Assembly: GCA_014529385.2 (NCBI GenBank) | Contig: CM043963.1 | Location: forward strand, 111,444,912 to 111,508,911 | Length of the DNA stretch: 64,000 nt | Direction of reading: 5' to 3' | DNA from: Adiantum capillus-veneris | Lineage: Eukaryota; Streptophyta; Polypodiopsida; Polypodiales; Pteridaceae | Shown here: in pieces, positions 53,300-64,000 of the stretch | Numbering within the stretch: position 1 is the first letter of the stretch | Layout of the letters: every line of letters starts with the position of its first letter | Made by a program: the position numbers and the translations under genes | The notes under the pieces: generated by a model | What the model saw: only the letters and a program-made list of their open reading frames with translations | What the model was told of the DNA's origin: nothing | Databases searched by the model: none

Positions 53300-55887
53300 T
53301 CATGAGCGGAAGAGCCAGCATGTTGTGGACAAAATTCAAAAATTGCTCATGTGGCTTGATCATCATCAAGGCTATAGACTCAAGCACCTTGAACTCATAT
53401 TTCATATATTCCTTATGAAGATCTTTCTTGGAATTCTTCTATCCAGCTTTGTAGCTCACTTTGAGCATCAACTGTCTTTGGCATATCTTCAATCATGTGA
53501 GCCACAAGACCAAATGTGCTTGGCAGTTCTAGCATTTGCAATGGTTCTAGAGCTAGCAATTCAGGTTGACTTGGGTGTGTGGAAGGCTCTAGAAATTAAA
53601 TAGAAGCTTTGACTACCAACTCTCTGTCTTTGGTTTTCTGCTGCTGCTGAGCTTTTTGGGCTGTTAGATCATCTTTTACTTTGACCAGCTGCTCTTGAAT
53701 CTCTTTGATATGTTGGTCCTTCTAAGCATTTATTAAAAACATGTCTGCCATTAGTAACTACCTATGTAGCTTCTCTTGTTCTAGATCTATCTTGAGAGAT
53801 TGGATCTACTCATTGTCTGATGTAGAGGGGTGTGTCAAGGTACACGGGGTTGCCTCTTATTGATTAGCCATGAGGGTGGAGAGGGTGGGCTTGACAGCAT
53901 CATATGAATTTGATAGCTTAGTATAACTTTTTTTCTCCCTCTCTAGAGCCTCTTCCAAGTTCTAATAAGCCACTTGAAGCTCTAAGATCACTTCAATCTA
54001 TCTCTCCCACTCTTGATAGGTGAGATGTGCATCCTCTCCCTATTTCTCTAGCTCTATATTCAACTTCTTCTTTTCTTCTGTGGCTTTGGTGGCTTTAGCT
54101 TTTGCACCCTTGGCATCTTCAATCCTAAGACGTGCCATTGATTTGTGCATCTATAACTATAGGTCTAGCGTAACAAAGTGTTCCTTAATATCAAAATCTA
54201 CCATAAGTTTTTGTGCTTTTGCGTCAAGCTCTTCCTCTCTCTGTCAAGATGTTACGACAATTTCTTTTCATTGAGCGATTTCTTGTTCCTAGAAAACTAC
54301 AGGATGCATTACTTGAATTTCATCCACTATTTTTGGCTATTTTTGTTGAACTTGGTCTTCTTGTTGCCTTGTCTCATTATCAATTTTCTAAGCAACTTCT
54401 TTCGCTTTTTGTTCTTGTTGTTGTTAAATAGAAACATCTAGCCTAGGGAAAGCCGTTGGATTCACTACTTTGTCTCCTTCTTTGGTGGTTGTGGTAGTGG
54501 TTTGTACTTCTTCTTGCTTGTGATAATGTTGGATGCAAGGGGAGTCCATTATTGAGCCGAAATTTGTTGTTCTTTAGCGCTTGGACTCCTCCTTGATCCT
54601 CTTCTTTGCTTTCCTTTTGAGTGATTCATGGATCCATTGGCGTGAAGCTTCCGCCAGATTTAGATCCACTTGGCCCTTTTTCCTTTGTTCTTCCTTTAGC
54701 TTTTCCAATCAACCATCTAGCTCGGCACTATCTTCGTGGTTTGACCCTTCCATCTTCTTTTTGCCTTCTACTTTTGTTGCTTTGCATTCTTTGATATTTC
54801 TTAGTGACTCCTCCATTGTTCTCCTAGCTTGAGAAATTGGTAACTTTTTTGTTGTAGGAGTCTTTTTTCTGATGAGTGATACCGTAATATCTTCCTCTTT
54901 AGATGTTTGATCTTTTGATGGCCCTATCCTTTTTAGACTTGATTTCACCACTTAAGTGAATGTCAAACTTGGTCTCCTTACTGTTCGGAGTTTTTTCTCT
55001 TGAACTCTGTCCTCTTGTTCTTCTCTTGGGTGGTGTTGTAGAAGAGCTTCCTACCACCTTTACTGTATGTTTTGCCCAATGTAGTAATCCCAACTGTGAC
55101 ATGACAGGTGGTAGATTGTCTATCATGCCCAAAGCCAGATATGCTATTCTAGTAAATACTGGTCCGACATTCATGTATGATCTATTTTTGTTGTTGCCCC
55201 TCAAATTAGCTTCGACTAGATTCTCTAGTATGTATTTCCCTAAGTCACATCACATCACCCTTCTTTCAAAGAGTCTAGTGGCCCCATTACCACTACCGCA
55301 CATAGATTCAGCTCGGTGTATTGGGGTCCTTTCTACACTTTGAGATGTTTTGCAATTAGCCGGAGTGGCAACTCCATCTCTGAGAAGATCGAGTTGTTAT
55401 ATGTCAGCTTATGGCCTAGTTTCTTGATAAATGCTTTGTCATTATCTATTGATTTGGTTTTGAGCAACAAATTGTGTGATCCTTATGGAATGTGAAGACT
55501 GGCTCATAATCTTGGCAGTGATCTTCACTTTGATCATTGCCCTATCTTTATCTGTAAGTGTTGCCTCACTTGTCTGATGTATTGAGCTCATGAGTTCATG
55601 GGACCTTTGGAAATCTGTTCCCCATGGGGGAAATCTAAAAAACATGTCCATCTGCATGCACCTGGCTCCCTCCAAGATATCTTGTCTTTGGTCAACGTCC
55701 ATAGCTCGTTGGGAAATATGGTAGTCTTTATCTTTGCATCATCAGTATCTTGGAACTTTTTAATGAATACATTGGCCAATATCTTTGCTAACTCCTCATC
55801 TGTCACATGGGCTTTCTCATTCAAGGAGATGTCCACCACTTTATATGGCGCTACCTCCCACTCCTTTTGGGGTTTTTGTAGAGGCAT
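53300..55887 (-). pseudogene. P2: diverged second copy of the P ORF
   Basis: The ATG at 55887 gives MPLQKPQKEWEVAPYKVVD, one base after a splice-acceptor-like ttattagcag. The core matches P1: VTDEELAKILANVFIKKF, then after a frameshift GTDFQRSHELMSSIH (compare GVDFQKAYELLSTIK), then VFTRIAYLALGMIDNLPP (compare VLTRIAYHAIGMADNLLP) at about 55180-55125. A Ser/Thr/Lys-rich stretch and a frame-broken coiled coil to about 53620 follow, the same order as P1. Similarity of perhaps half the residues in the cores implies an old split. Confidence 0.6.
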
Positions 55888-55888
55888 T

Positions 55889-57540
55889 CTGCTAATAAAA
55901 AACATCAATAATCAGGCCAAAAAATTGGTTGAAAATTTGTGGAGAAAAGTTGGAAAATGCAAACTTGACCATAAAATGAAAAATGAGCATAACTTGATCA
56001 AACAGCTCCAAATTTTACCAAACTTTACCAGTGTGTCTAGAGCAACTATAAGCACTAGTTTCACTTGTTGTACGTCAATTCTAGGCCTAAGGTACATGGA
56101 TCACAATCCATGTTGGAGCTCATTTTGGAAATTTGATTTGACCAATTGATTAAGCATGTTATGCGGATGCTATGGTTCAAATCTTTTGTGATTTGGATCA
56201 ATGGTTAGAGATTTATGCCAAATTTTGGAAATTTTCCGCAAACTTAGAGAATTTTGGCACTTTTACTAGAGTTTTGGTGTCCAAATGACTTGAAGCTTCA
56301 TGGTTAGGCTTAATTGGGCATTTGGAAGCTGATGGTGAGGTCTTGGCTTGGAGATGTGAAAAAGGTACATGGATCATAATCCATGTTTGGCCACATCTAA
56401 TATTAGGGTCATGTTCTTATAGCCTATCCTAGCACACTGGTGAAATTTTTTCAAGTTTGGATCTATTTTTCCTAAGTTTAACCATTTCCCAATTTATGGT
56501 CAAGGTTCTCCGTCTTTTGACATATTGAGTTTCTGAAGTCCAGTTGTGTTGATCCCTATGGCTAGATAGTGTTGATTTTGATTGATCTGGAGATTTGAAG
56601 TTGCAGTGTATGTGCCTAACCACCTGCCTATCAAATTCTACTTCATTTGGAGTATACATGACCCTTGGATATGGGTTAACAATATTTTCTCCTTTTATAA
56701 GCATTCGTTTGGTTGACTCTAACTCCTTTTGCTTCACTATGCAAGTACAATTAAATCACTAAAATTTGCTGAGAACTATTCTCACTTTGTACTTAAACTC
56801 TTTGAAATGCACAACTTGAGATTTAAGTTTCTTTTTGGCAAAAACCCTTGAGCATTGGATCACTTTCCACTCTATCTACACTATAAACGCTTCTTTTGCC
56901 AAAACTGTAATTTAGGTCCATGGATTGCAATCCATGTTCTAGAGCCATTCTGGACCAAACTTGGTGGGAAGGTTTTGTATATGTCCCCTAAGCTATTGGT
57001 CATACTTTTTTGGATTTTGGACCAAATTTTCCTTGCCCGTGTCAAGAATGACCATTTGCAAATTGAATTTACCAAACACTTTGGTTTTATAGAGTTTTGA
57101 AATCCATTTTGCCCCAAATTTCTTTGGTGACTACCCCAAGTCAATCTAGCTGTGGGACAAGTTTAGCCAGATTTTGCTCAGTTGGGTACATGGATCATGA
57201 TCCATGTTTTGAAATATTTTTCAGCTATGATTGCATGTGTGGATAGATGAATTTAAGCACGGCTCATTGATGTACTTATCTTTGAATTTTAAATGGGGAA
57301 CTTGGATGGCGATATATGTTGCACTCCCAATCTGGAACTGCTTGACATGGCTATGTTTTGCATTGCTTAGGCACGCCACTGGTGAGATTTTTCCTTGATT
57401 TGGACTTTGGTTGCCCTCCCAAAATTCCTCTGACAAGTGGTGGGCAATCCGTTTCCATATTTGATGTGGTGAAATGTTTTTTGTGCAATGATGACCATAC
57501 ACAAATGTTTTTTGTAGGTAGATATTATACCTATCAAGTC
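55889..57540 (-). repeat. P2 leader: ~275-bp units with a different palindrome (array 4)
   Basis: Palindromes are at 56094-56113 (ACATGGAT / CACA / ATCCATGT), 56367-56386 (spacer CATA), 56918-56937 (one mismatch, spacer TGCA) and 57188-57207 (spacer CATG). Spacings are 273, 551 (twice 275) and 270 bp; an eroded copy is visible near 56655. Architecture and AT-rich context match arrays 1 and 2, but the arm sequence is different. The leader is cut at about 57540 by a gypsy fragment on the opposite strand. Confidence 0.8.
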
Positions 57541-57611
57541 TGGTGAATTGTGGTGGCCCCAAGTGAGTATAGCAAGCAAAGAATCAACCGTTCTCTTTCT
57601 AATATTTTCTA

Positions 57612-58645
57612 ACCTGTTTCGAACATCGTTTGGGTTGTACGAGTATTTGGTGATGCCTTTCGGTCTCACAAATGCCCTTGCAACATTCAACAGGATGGTG
57701 GACAGGATTTTCGGAGATTACAGATCATTTGTGGGTACATTCTTTGATGAAATTATTGTATTCTCCAAGAATGAGGCAGAACATAGACACAATCTTTTTA
57801 GAGTTTTTGATGCATTGAGGCGACACAGGTTGGTGGTGAATGGGAAAGAGAGTGAATTTTTCTTGCCAAAGATACACTTTTTGGGACACATCGTCTCAGC
57901 AGGTGTTTAGATGGACCCTGCCAAAATTGAAACTATTCAAAATTGGCCAGAGTTGAAGAATGTGCACGAGGTGCAGAGCTTTTTGGGTTTGTGCTCTTAC
58001 TACAGGCAATTCAATTGAAAGTTTGCAGAGGTTGCCTCTCCATTACACATCTTCACTCAGAAAGGAGTCCCATTTTCTTGGGGACTAGCATAAATGGGAG
58101 CATTCAAGACACTCATAGAGAAGCTGACAACTGGGCCACTTTTTAGCTTACCATACTTGCAAAAACAATTTGAAGTCTACTTTGATTCCTACAATCGTAG
58201 TCTGGGTGCGGTCTTAATGCAAGAGGGCCATGTTATAGCTTATGAGAGTAGAATGTTTTCCATACCAGAGAGAGTTGCTCAGATTTATGAGAAAGAGTTA
58301 TTAGCAATGATTCATGCTTTGACACAGTGGAGGCATTTTCTTTTGGGAGCAAACTTTACAGTATTTTGCGGATCATCAGAGTCTTTGATATTTTCTTACA
58401 CAGAAGCAGCATTCCGACAAGCAGATGAGATGGGTGAATATTCTGTCCCAGTTTCACTTTTAGATAGTGCATGTTATGAGAAAGCAAAATGCGGTGGTTG
58501 ACTCATTGTCTAGGAAGCCATGAGTATCGGTCATTTCAGCAATACATCATCAGAACTTCGAGGATATGATTGATCAGTATGCTACGGATCCAAATTTTGC
58601 AAACATCTTTGACCGAATACAGAATGGAGAGATTGTTTTGGGATT
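57612..58645 (+). pseudogene. pol: Gypsy RT/RNase H fragment
   Basis: It starts abruptly at RTSFGLYEYLVMPFGLTNA and continues through FFDEIIVFSKN (about 57745; F-F-D-D is usual, here D-E), FFLPKIHFLGHIVSAG and GLCSYYRQF. RNase H follows with VYFDSYNRSLGAVLMQ, YEKELLAMIHALTQWRHFLLG and, after frame breaks, DSLSRKP near 58500. Stops occur at about 57908 and later. It resembles the chromovirus pol but lies on the opposite strand, without integrase. Confidence 0.85.
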
Positions 58646-58647
58646 TG

Positions 58648-60039
58648 TGTAACAATATAAGTTTTCTTTGTAAATAATTAATTATTTTATGAATAAATAA
58701 TTAATTTACTACAATTAGCTATTTTGTAAATAATAGGTTTATATATTATTTACTAGTTAGTTAAGTCAGTTGTGTGCACACCAGAATAGACCTAGCAGTT
58801 CTAAGGCCTTAGGTGAGCCTAAATGCGGGCCAAAACACCTCAGGGAGACCTTAGCAAAAATTACCATGAAGCCCTAGTGATTGGGAAATCGGGCCTTCAC
58901 AATAGGATAGACAGTAGCCTCAGATTTTAGGCTCAAAAAAATACGTGTGTCAATACAAGCACAGGAATGAGATGGGGTCCTTAGAATAGTGACCCTAAGG
59001 TTAATAAAGCCTTAGGGTAAGTTCGTTAAATTAAAGTTAACGGTTCGTGCTGGGTGGGCGGCCGGACAAGTGTGAATAGGTAAAGGCAATGCTGTGCCAT
59101 GCGGCATTGCATCGGTAGACCTTTGATGTTCTCATAAAAGAATCACTGTTAGCATTTGTTAGTTGGTTGCACATTTTAATTAATGATCTAGGAGTTTTTA
59201 AAGTCAAAAGTTGAATGGTTTTAAAGGTTTTAAAGTAAGTGCACCAAGTGGCACACTTACCCTGCAAGCTCTCTCTCTCACTCCTGGCCCCTCTTCTTGC
59301 AAACTCTTATTTAGAGCACCTCCCTTCCCTCTACACAGGTTGGCAGTGCTCCTACCCCCCCTTATGCGACGTGTTCTACGTGATGGAGCCCTCCATTGAA
59401 GCATGAGAGCATCCCCTTGCGACATATGTGGTAGCCTCGTGCTCCCATTGTCAAGAACAAGGGCTCTCACAGCCATAGACACCTTTTGGTGAAGTTTCAT
59501 CGCCGCGAGAAGTTGCTGTGGATGCTCTCTCCGTAGAGTGGAGTGGCTGCAATTTTTTGTTTCCAGTCCCTAATCTCTCGATTAGGGTTGTTTTCAACAG
59601 AATATCCATAGATTCTCACTCCTCCACTTCTTATCCTACACCTATGCAAGTTTTGGTGTGATTCTATCAAAAAGAAGGCCTCCATTTTGGCATAAGGGCA
59701 TGCATAGGTAAGAATTTCTGGTTATGTGCAAAAAATTACAGCATGCATGCATGTATGCATTTTGCTTGTTTTCTATCTTGTAATTGATGCATGATTGATT
59801 GAGCATGAAGTGCATCGAATAGCGGAAGATAGACTCTCTTTGTGAGAGCTTCCAAGAACAGTTTTGGAAGATGCTCTCTCTTTATGAGAGCTTCCAACAA
59901 GTTTTACAAAATAGGGGAAATCCTCAGCCCATCTTCTGGTCCCCAATAATGTGTCAACTTTTCTCTCAACTCTCTATTCTCTTGAGTATATGATTTTCAC
60001 TTAAAATTTTTATAGTTACGCTTCTGTCTTTTGTGATAG
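58648..60039 (+). repeat. Putative copia-type LTR with primer site
   Basis: The left end is inferred from TGTAACAATA at the point where gypsy homology stops; the right end is set by the primer site at 60040. It includes a duplicated phrase (tttgtgagagcttccaagaacag / tttatgagagcttccaacaag) about 50 bp apart and a tgcatgcatgcatg run near 59742. The end just before the primer site (ttgtgatag) is not canonical, so the boundary is tentative. Confidence 0.5.
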
Positions 60040-60051
60040 TGGTATCAGAGC
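60040..60051 (+). promoter_or_regulatory. tRNA-iMet primer binding site
   Basis: TGGTATCAGAGC, a perfect 12-base match to the standard plant initiator-Met primer site. Confidence 0.85.
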
Positions 60052-60110
60052 AAGGTCATCTCTCTCTTTCTTAAGAGATTGACAACTCTTGGAGTAGGCA
60101 GACTGAAGAA

Positions 60111-60275
60111 ATGGAAGGATGTGAGGAAGGGTTCGCCCTTTTCGAGAAGCATGTGGTAGAGTTTACTTGCCTCCAGAAGCAGGTGGAAGAGATGCAGAAA
60201 GCTCTCTCCCATCCAGAAGTACAGAAGGTTCTCCACACCCTTGAAAAAGGGAAGGAGCAGAGCAGTTGGAGATGA
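60111..60275 (+). pseudogene. Short broken ORF after primer site
   Basis: The ATG 60 bp after the primer site gives MEGCEEGFALFEKHVVEF, a helical charged start that could be a gag N-terminus, ending after about 55 codons. A neighbouring frame continues briefly (EMREIPQNSKTQESHGFEST). No further retroelement domain follows. Confidence 0.35.
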
Positions 60276-60589
60276 GAGAAATCCCGCAGAACTCCAAGAC
60301 GCAAGAATCCCACGGCTTCGAATCCACCATCTCACTCAACATTTTGACTCCTCAACTGCCTCGAATGACGCATCCCAATTTTTAAAAAAGTCATCCGACC
60401 CTTCACATTGGCCACGAACTGCCAACTGTGGCCGGGCATATCTCCGCGCTTTAGACTCTGTTTAACATTCCGTCACTTCTTGCTAGCACCATACACTGCA
60501 TACAATCCACTAGACACCTGGCGAGCTCAAGAAAACACCAGATGGCACGTTTCCCAACATGAACAACCGCCTCGAAATTGGCCCCTGTC

Positions 60590-60860
60590 AAACATTTGAC
60601 AGCTCATATCTTGCTATACATAGCTCCGATCATTGATCTGAAAAGACCAACAAACTCCATAACTTTAGCACTTCAAGTATGTGCATTTACATCCACTTTC
60701 ACCATCTACTTGCACTCGCCCAATTTGGCAAGGATCTACAAACACTTTTAGCTTCAAACGGGCATAACTTTCTCTACACAGCTCTGTTTGATGAGCCATC
60801 TGGACCATCACGGAAAGCATGTCAAGCACCACATTTTGGCACACAATACCATAGGTACCT
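60590..60860 (-). repeat. Diverged fragment of a B-type LTR, inverted
   Basis: The reverse complement of this interval aligns by eye with 32750-32960 in the B LTR. Shared phrases in order are gaagaaagttatg-like, gcagatcct-like, tgaagtgct, then ggtcttttcagatca and tgatcggag. Identity is moderate. This shows that another member of the B family once inserted here. Confidence 0.6.
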
Positions 60861-61798
60861 CCCGTAAGAGTACGTTATTAAGTCAATACTCCGCTTTCAC
60901 AAGCCGTGGCTACGCTCTTTCTCAACCTCGAGCTCTTGCAAGAGAGCATTATGTTCATTCTTGAGCCTGCATATCACTTCAATTTTGTCAGAGTGAACGA
61001 AAACAGGCCACTTGAGGGTCTTGTCGATGACATAGTTGATTCATTCATGGCCGAATGAGAAGGCTTTGCCGGCCTAGGAGAAGACAATGATGCCGACTTC
61101 GGAGCCACATAGAATGGAGAGCTCACTTGCTTTGTTAATGAGACCAACTTTTCTCCTAGATAAGCAAAAATAGATGCAGGAAAGCAACAGAAAACTTAGA
61201 TGGAAGCAAAAACAGGTATACCAAAAAACATGTCCGCAAGGCAAGTAGAGGCGGACTTTGATGAATCAGGAGAGGGTGCCAAGAGTGCAGGCCTGCTTGT
61301 AGCTTCTTGTTGCAAAGCTCCCTTTTCAGCTTCCAGGTGTTTCTTATCTTCAGCATGTACGTGTGTTTCTTGTTGCGTAGGCCAAATCTGCCTCACATTT
61401 TGTTGCTTGTTGGTGGAACGTACTGCCGCTCCCCTTGCCAACCACCTTGTTCAACTCTTACGCTCAAACAATTCTCATGGGGCTCGTCTTTTTCTTGCAC
61501 CTTTGTTGAGTTGCTCATAACTTGTAAATGCATGTAAGAGAGGTCGAGAATTGAAGGTCCTGCTACAATGATGCTTTGAAGAAAGAGGAGCATCAAGGAT
61601 TAAATCCCGGTCAGAACCTCCATATGAAAACCAACTTGCAATGCTATGACCTTGAATAGGTATCGATTCAACTAGCTCCTTCTACTGACACTTCGATGGT
61701 CGTTGATGTTGCCTGCACGTAGAGCAGAAGCTCCTAGAGTAGGGTGCACGTCCCAAATTAACCAATTTTCCCAAAACAAAAATATTGAGCGAGCATCG
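60861..61798. other. Intergenic, no supported gene
   Basis: Several chance ORFs below 110 codons on both strands overlap one another in 61156-61596. I see no domain, repeat partner or RNA gene. Confidence 0.45.
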
Positions 61799-61826
61799 CC
61801 TGTGTGTGTGTGTGTGTGTGTGTGTG

Positions 61827-61862
<36 letters not shown>
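61799..61862. repeat. (TG)n(GA)n microsatellite
   Basis: About 28 bp of TG repeat is joined by tt to about 33 bp of GA repeat. ORFs reading through it are artefacts. Confidence 0.95.
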
Positions 61863-61867
<5 letters not shown>

Positions 61868-62307
61868 ACGGTGAGGTGTGTGTGGTGTGTGGTGTGAAGG
61901 AGCATCGAGCCTGCATCGAGCTTGCTTGCTACGCGAATGTCTGCCTTGCTCTGTACTTGGCTGGCACAAGTCTGTCAACCCTGCTAGGGTTCCGCGTCGC
62001 CGCGTGTGAGCTCCGTGCTCGGTTCTTGTGCTGCTGCTCTCTATTTTGCAGCACCTTCGTGGTCTTTTCTTGCCTTTGGAGTCTGTGTATGTGAGTGCGC
62101 ACATAGTTTTCTTCTCTCAGCGCGAGCAGTGTTCAGTTTTCATATTCGAATCAGCAGGTTTTCTCTAAGCTTTTTTCAGACTTTCTTTCCTCCTCTCTGT
62201 AGAAAGGGTGGTGTAAGCAGGTTAGTGTTTTAGAGATTCATGGTGAACAGGTCTGCTTAGTACGAGCAGTGTCTTAGAAAGTCTTCTGTGATTTTCTTCT
62301 TTTCCTT
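61863..62307 (+). other. Probable 5' UTR of the LINE
   Basis: No ORF of note. The region is T/C-rich toward 62170-62306 and leads into the LINE ORF1 ATG. Where the element begins is not visible. Confidence 0.35.
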
Positions 62308-63500
62308 ATGGAGTCTGCTTCCTCGGGTCAGGTCTTCTCTCGCAGGGAAAAATCTCTAGCTGCTAAGCGTCTTCCACCAGATGGTTCAACTGATATATTG
62401 TCAGATGTTCAGTATGTACATGAAGCCCTTGAGCAGCGATTCTCTTCCAGTTGATCTCAACGGGGAAAACCTATACCCAATTGTAAATACAAGATGAAGC
62501 TTCCAGCCATAGCAGCCCCCTTGAGAAAACTTTCTCAGACAGTGGTTATTATTTCTTCCCGGGTAAACTCCCATCTGCTAATGATGTGGCACAATGGATA
62601 AAATCCCTTCTAAGTGGATGTTTTGTTGATGGGGTTTATTTTGCATCAAGGGGTTTCTATGAGGTGCACCTCATGGATACCATGTATAAGCAGAAATTAC
62701 TGGAAATGTCGCCTTTGTTTTATGATGGTAAGCAAATGGTACAATTCTTACCTTGGTCCCCGAAAAAAGACTGCCAAAGTCTTATATGTCACTCATGTAC
62801 AGTATGGGTAGAAGTAGTGCATTTTTTGGATTACATGTGTGATTAGTTACCGAGACTTGCAGCTTCTCTCGGATAGGTGATTTGTCCTCCTCGTCGTACA
62901 AGTACCAGAAATCATTTTGCATTCTATGGGACACTGATATCCCTACTCCAACTTCCATAGCAGTGAAAGTAGAAAATACGGGTATTGGTGAAACGTATTT
63001 CAAATTAAAATGGGACGTATTTGCTGGAGCTTTCTTTACATGTCATAAATTTGGACATCTAGCCCCAAAATGTTCGCAAGTGGTTCACAAACCTCCAAAT
63101 GCTATTCCCCAATCTGATTGTCCAGCTCCCTCTTCTTCAAAAATGGGAAGTAAATCTCTATTCAATAATTTGAATTCTAAGAATCAAAATGTCTCTACTT
63201 CTCAGCAACCTTCCTTATCCTTGCTTAAGGCAAAAGAAAAAGGTAAAGAGAAAATACAAGATGCTGGTGTGGGGAAAATGCTTGGCAGCAACCTAAGAAA
63301 GTTGTTTCTTTGAAGCAAAAGCCTTTGCAATCTCATAATTAGAGTGCAACAGCACCTTTGCCAGGTCAACAATCTACATTGCCTCTGAACACACAAGATT
63401 TTATGCTTTGGACATATGTACTCAAAAAAAGATTGCCTTTTATGGAAAATGAAGACCAAAATACCTCTCGTGCTCATTCAGTTGTCAATGAGCATGAGGA
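62308..63500 (+). pseudogene. LINE (L1-like) ORF1, broken
   Basis: The ATG at 62308 gives MESASSGQVFSRREKSLAAK and is disrupted by stops and frameshifts. The DUF4283-like RNA-binding domain is seen at 62586-62790 (VAQWIKSLLSGCFVDGVYF, YDGKQMVQFLPWSPKK). The domain end and zinc knuckle lie at 62930-63075 (KLKWDVFAGAFF, TCHKFGHLAPKC). The first Cys of the CCHC knuckle is replaced by Phe. A Ser/Lys-rich tail follows (KAKEKGKEKIQDAGV). In LINEs this protein coats the element RNA. Confidence 0.7.
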
Positions 63501-63544
63501 TACATTTATGATGTGATATGCTTCATGCACTACTTGTATATATG

Positions 63545-64000
63545 TATATACACATGGTTGCTCCAAGAAAGTGTACCCTGGACATATAATGTCCAGGGTC
63601 TCTCTCATGTACATAAGTGGAGACTATTGTGGAATTATGTATATAAAATGCATCCACATGTTCTTTGTTTGCAAGAACATAATCAGCACACTCTTGTTGG
63701 TCAGACGAGGTTCTTTGCGGGTTATCATATCTTTTATGCTGGTCTGCAAGCTTTCTTAGGTGTGGTTATGTTGGTGCAAGATGAATTGGATCCTCATATT
63801 GCTTATAATGACCCTGATGGTAGTTGGATGGTGATTCAATGTATGAGCAATAATGAGAATTTTGAGTTTGCTGTTGTATATGCACTGCAATCTCCTAGGC
63901 AAAGAGCAGAATTGTAGGTCCAGTTAGTTAATTATCTTTGGCTTTCTAATGCTTTACTATGTGGTGACTTTAATAATTCCCCACATGTTTAGGATAATAC
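63545..64000 (+). pseudogene. LINE ORF2 endonuclease N-terminus, partial
   Basis: About 63565 onward encodes WTYNVQGLSHVHKWRLLWNY, then PHVLCLQEHNQ, GYHIFYAGL, VIQCMSNNENFEFAVVYA and, after a stop at 63915, CGDFNNSPHV. These are the N, E and GDFN motifs of the apurinic-type endonuclease that nicks target DNA in LINEs. It runs off the window before RT. Stops at about 63915 and 63990 indicate decay. Confidence 0.75.

Noticed and set aside
61156-62233. Several ORFs around 61200-62230 as host exons
   Set aside because: They overlap on both strands, cross a microsatellite and show no domain or convincing exon structure.

Overview
The window looks like nuclear DNA of a land plant with a large, retrotransposon-packed genome. 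Every protein-coding segment I can support belongs to a plant-type LTR retrotransposon (Ty1/copia, Ty3/gypsy, chromovirus, LARD-like) or a LINE. I found no host gene, tRNA, rRNA, bacterial operon or CRISPR array. The species cannot be named from this sequence alone. Element names X, Y, Z, B, P1 and P2 are my own labels.

Layout. 1-3745 is a decayed copia element (+) cut off inside its reverse transcriptase. 3746-5694 is an AT-rich leader with about 285-bp units, each carrying a ~22-bp palindrome. It leads into gypsy element X (+), whose gag starts near 5695. X is interrupted twice. At 6394/25699 it is split by gypsy element Y (-, 6395-25693), which has its own LTRs, tRNA-Asp-like primer site, polypurine tract and a perfect CACCT target duplication. 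Y is itself split by a young copia element Z (-, 16223-21490), whose 322-bp LTRs differ at one base. X resumes at 25699 (gag, RT, RNase H, integrase) and is split again inside a protease-like domain by LARD-like element B (+, 32508-39591, 2.3-kb LTRs). It ends with its protein tail, polypurine tract and a putative 3' LTR from 40482.

41197-45447 (P1) is a second palindrome-bearing leader, apparently an intron, in front of an unrecognised coiled-coil ORF. 45448-49087 holds a LINE remnant (-), another palindrome pair, a copia-type LTR with primer site, and a 135-bp (GA)n tract. 49088-52850 is a decayed chromovirus (-). 53300-57540 (P2, -) is a diverged second copy of the P ORF and its leader, with a different palindrome. 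57612-58645 is a gypsy RT/RNase H fragment (+). 58648-60275 is an LTR with a perfect initiator-Met primer site. 60590-60860 is an inverted fragment of a B-type LTR. 62308-64000 is an L1-like LINE (+) running off the window.

Most interesting points. (1) Four arrays of ~270-300-bp units carry three different ~22-bp palindromes; both arms change together, which suggests selection on the palindrome or hairpin. (2) The P ORF family occurs twice behind such leaders. (3) X and Y both carry a retropepsin-like domain after the integrase, followed by W-V-P-K motifs. (4) The nesting order can be read directly, and reading frames close exactly when Y or Z is removed. Nothing here resembles a defence or metabolic system; the novelty, if any, lies in retroelement architecture.
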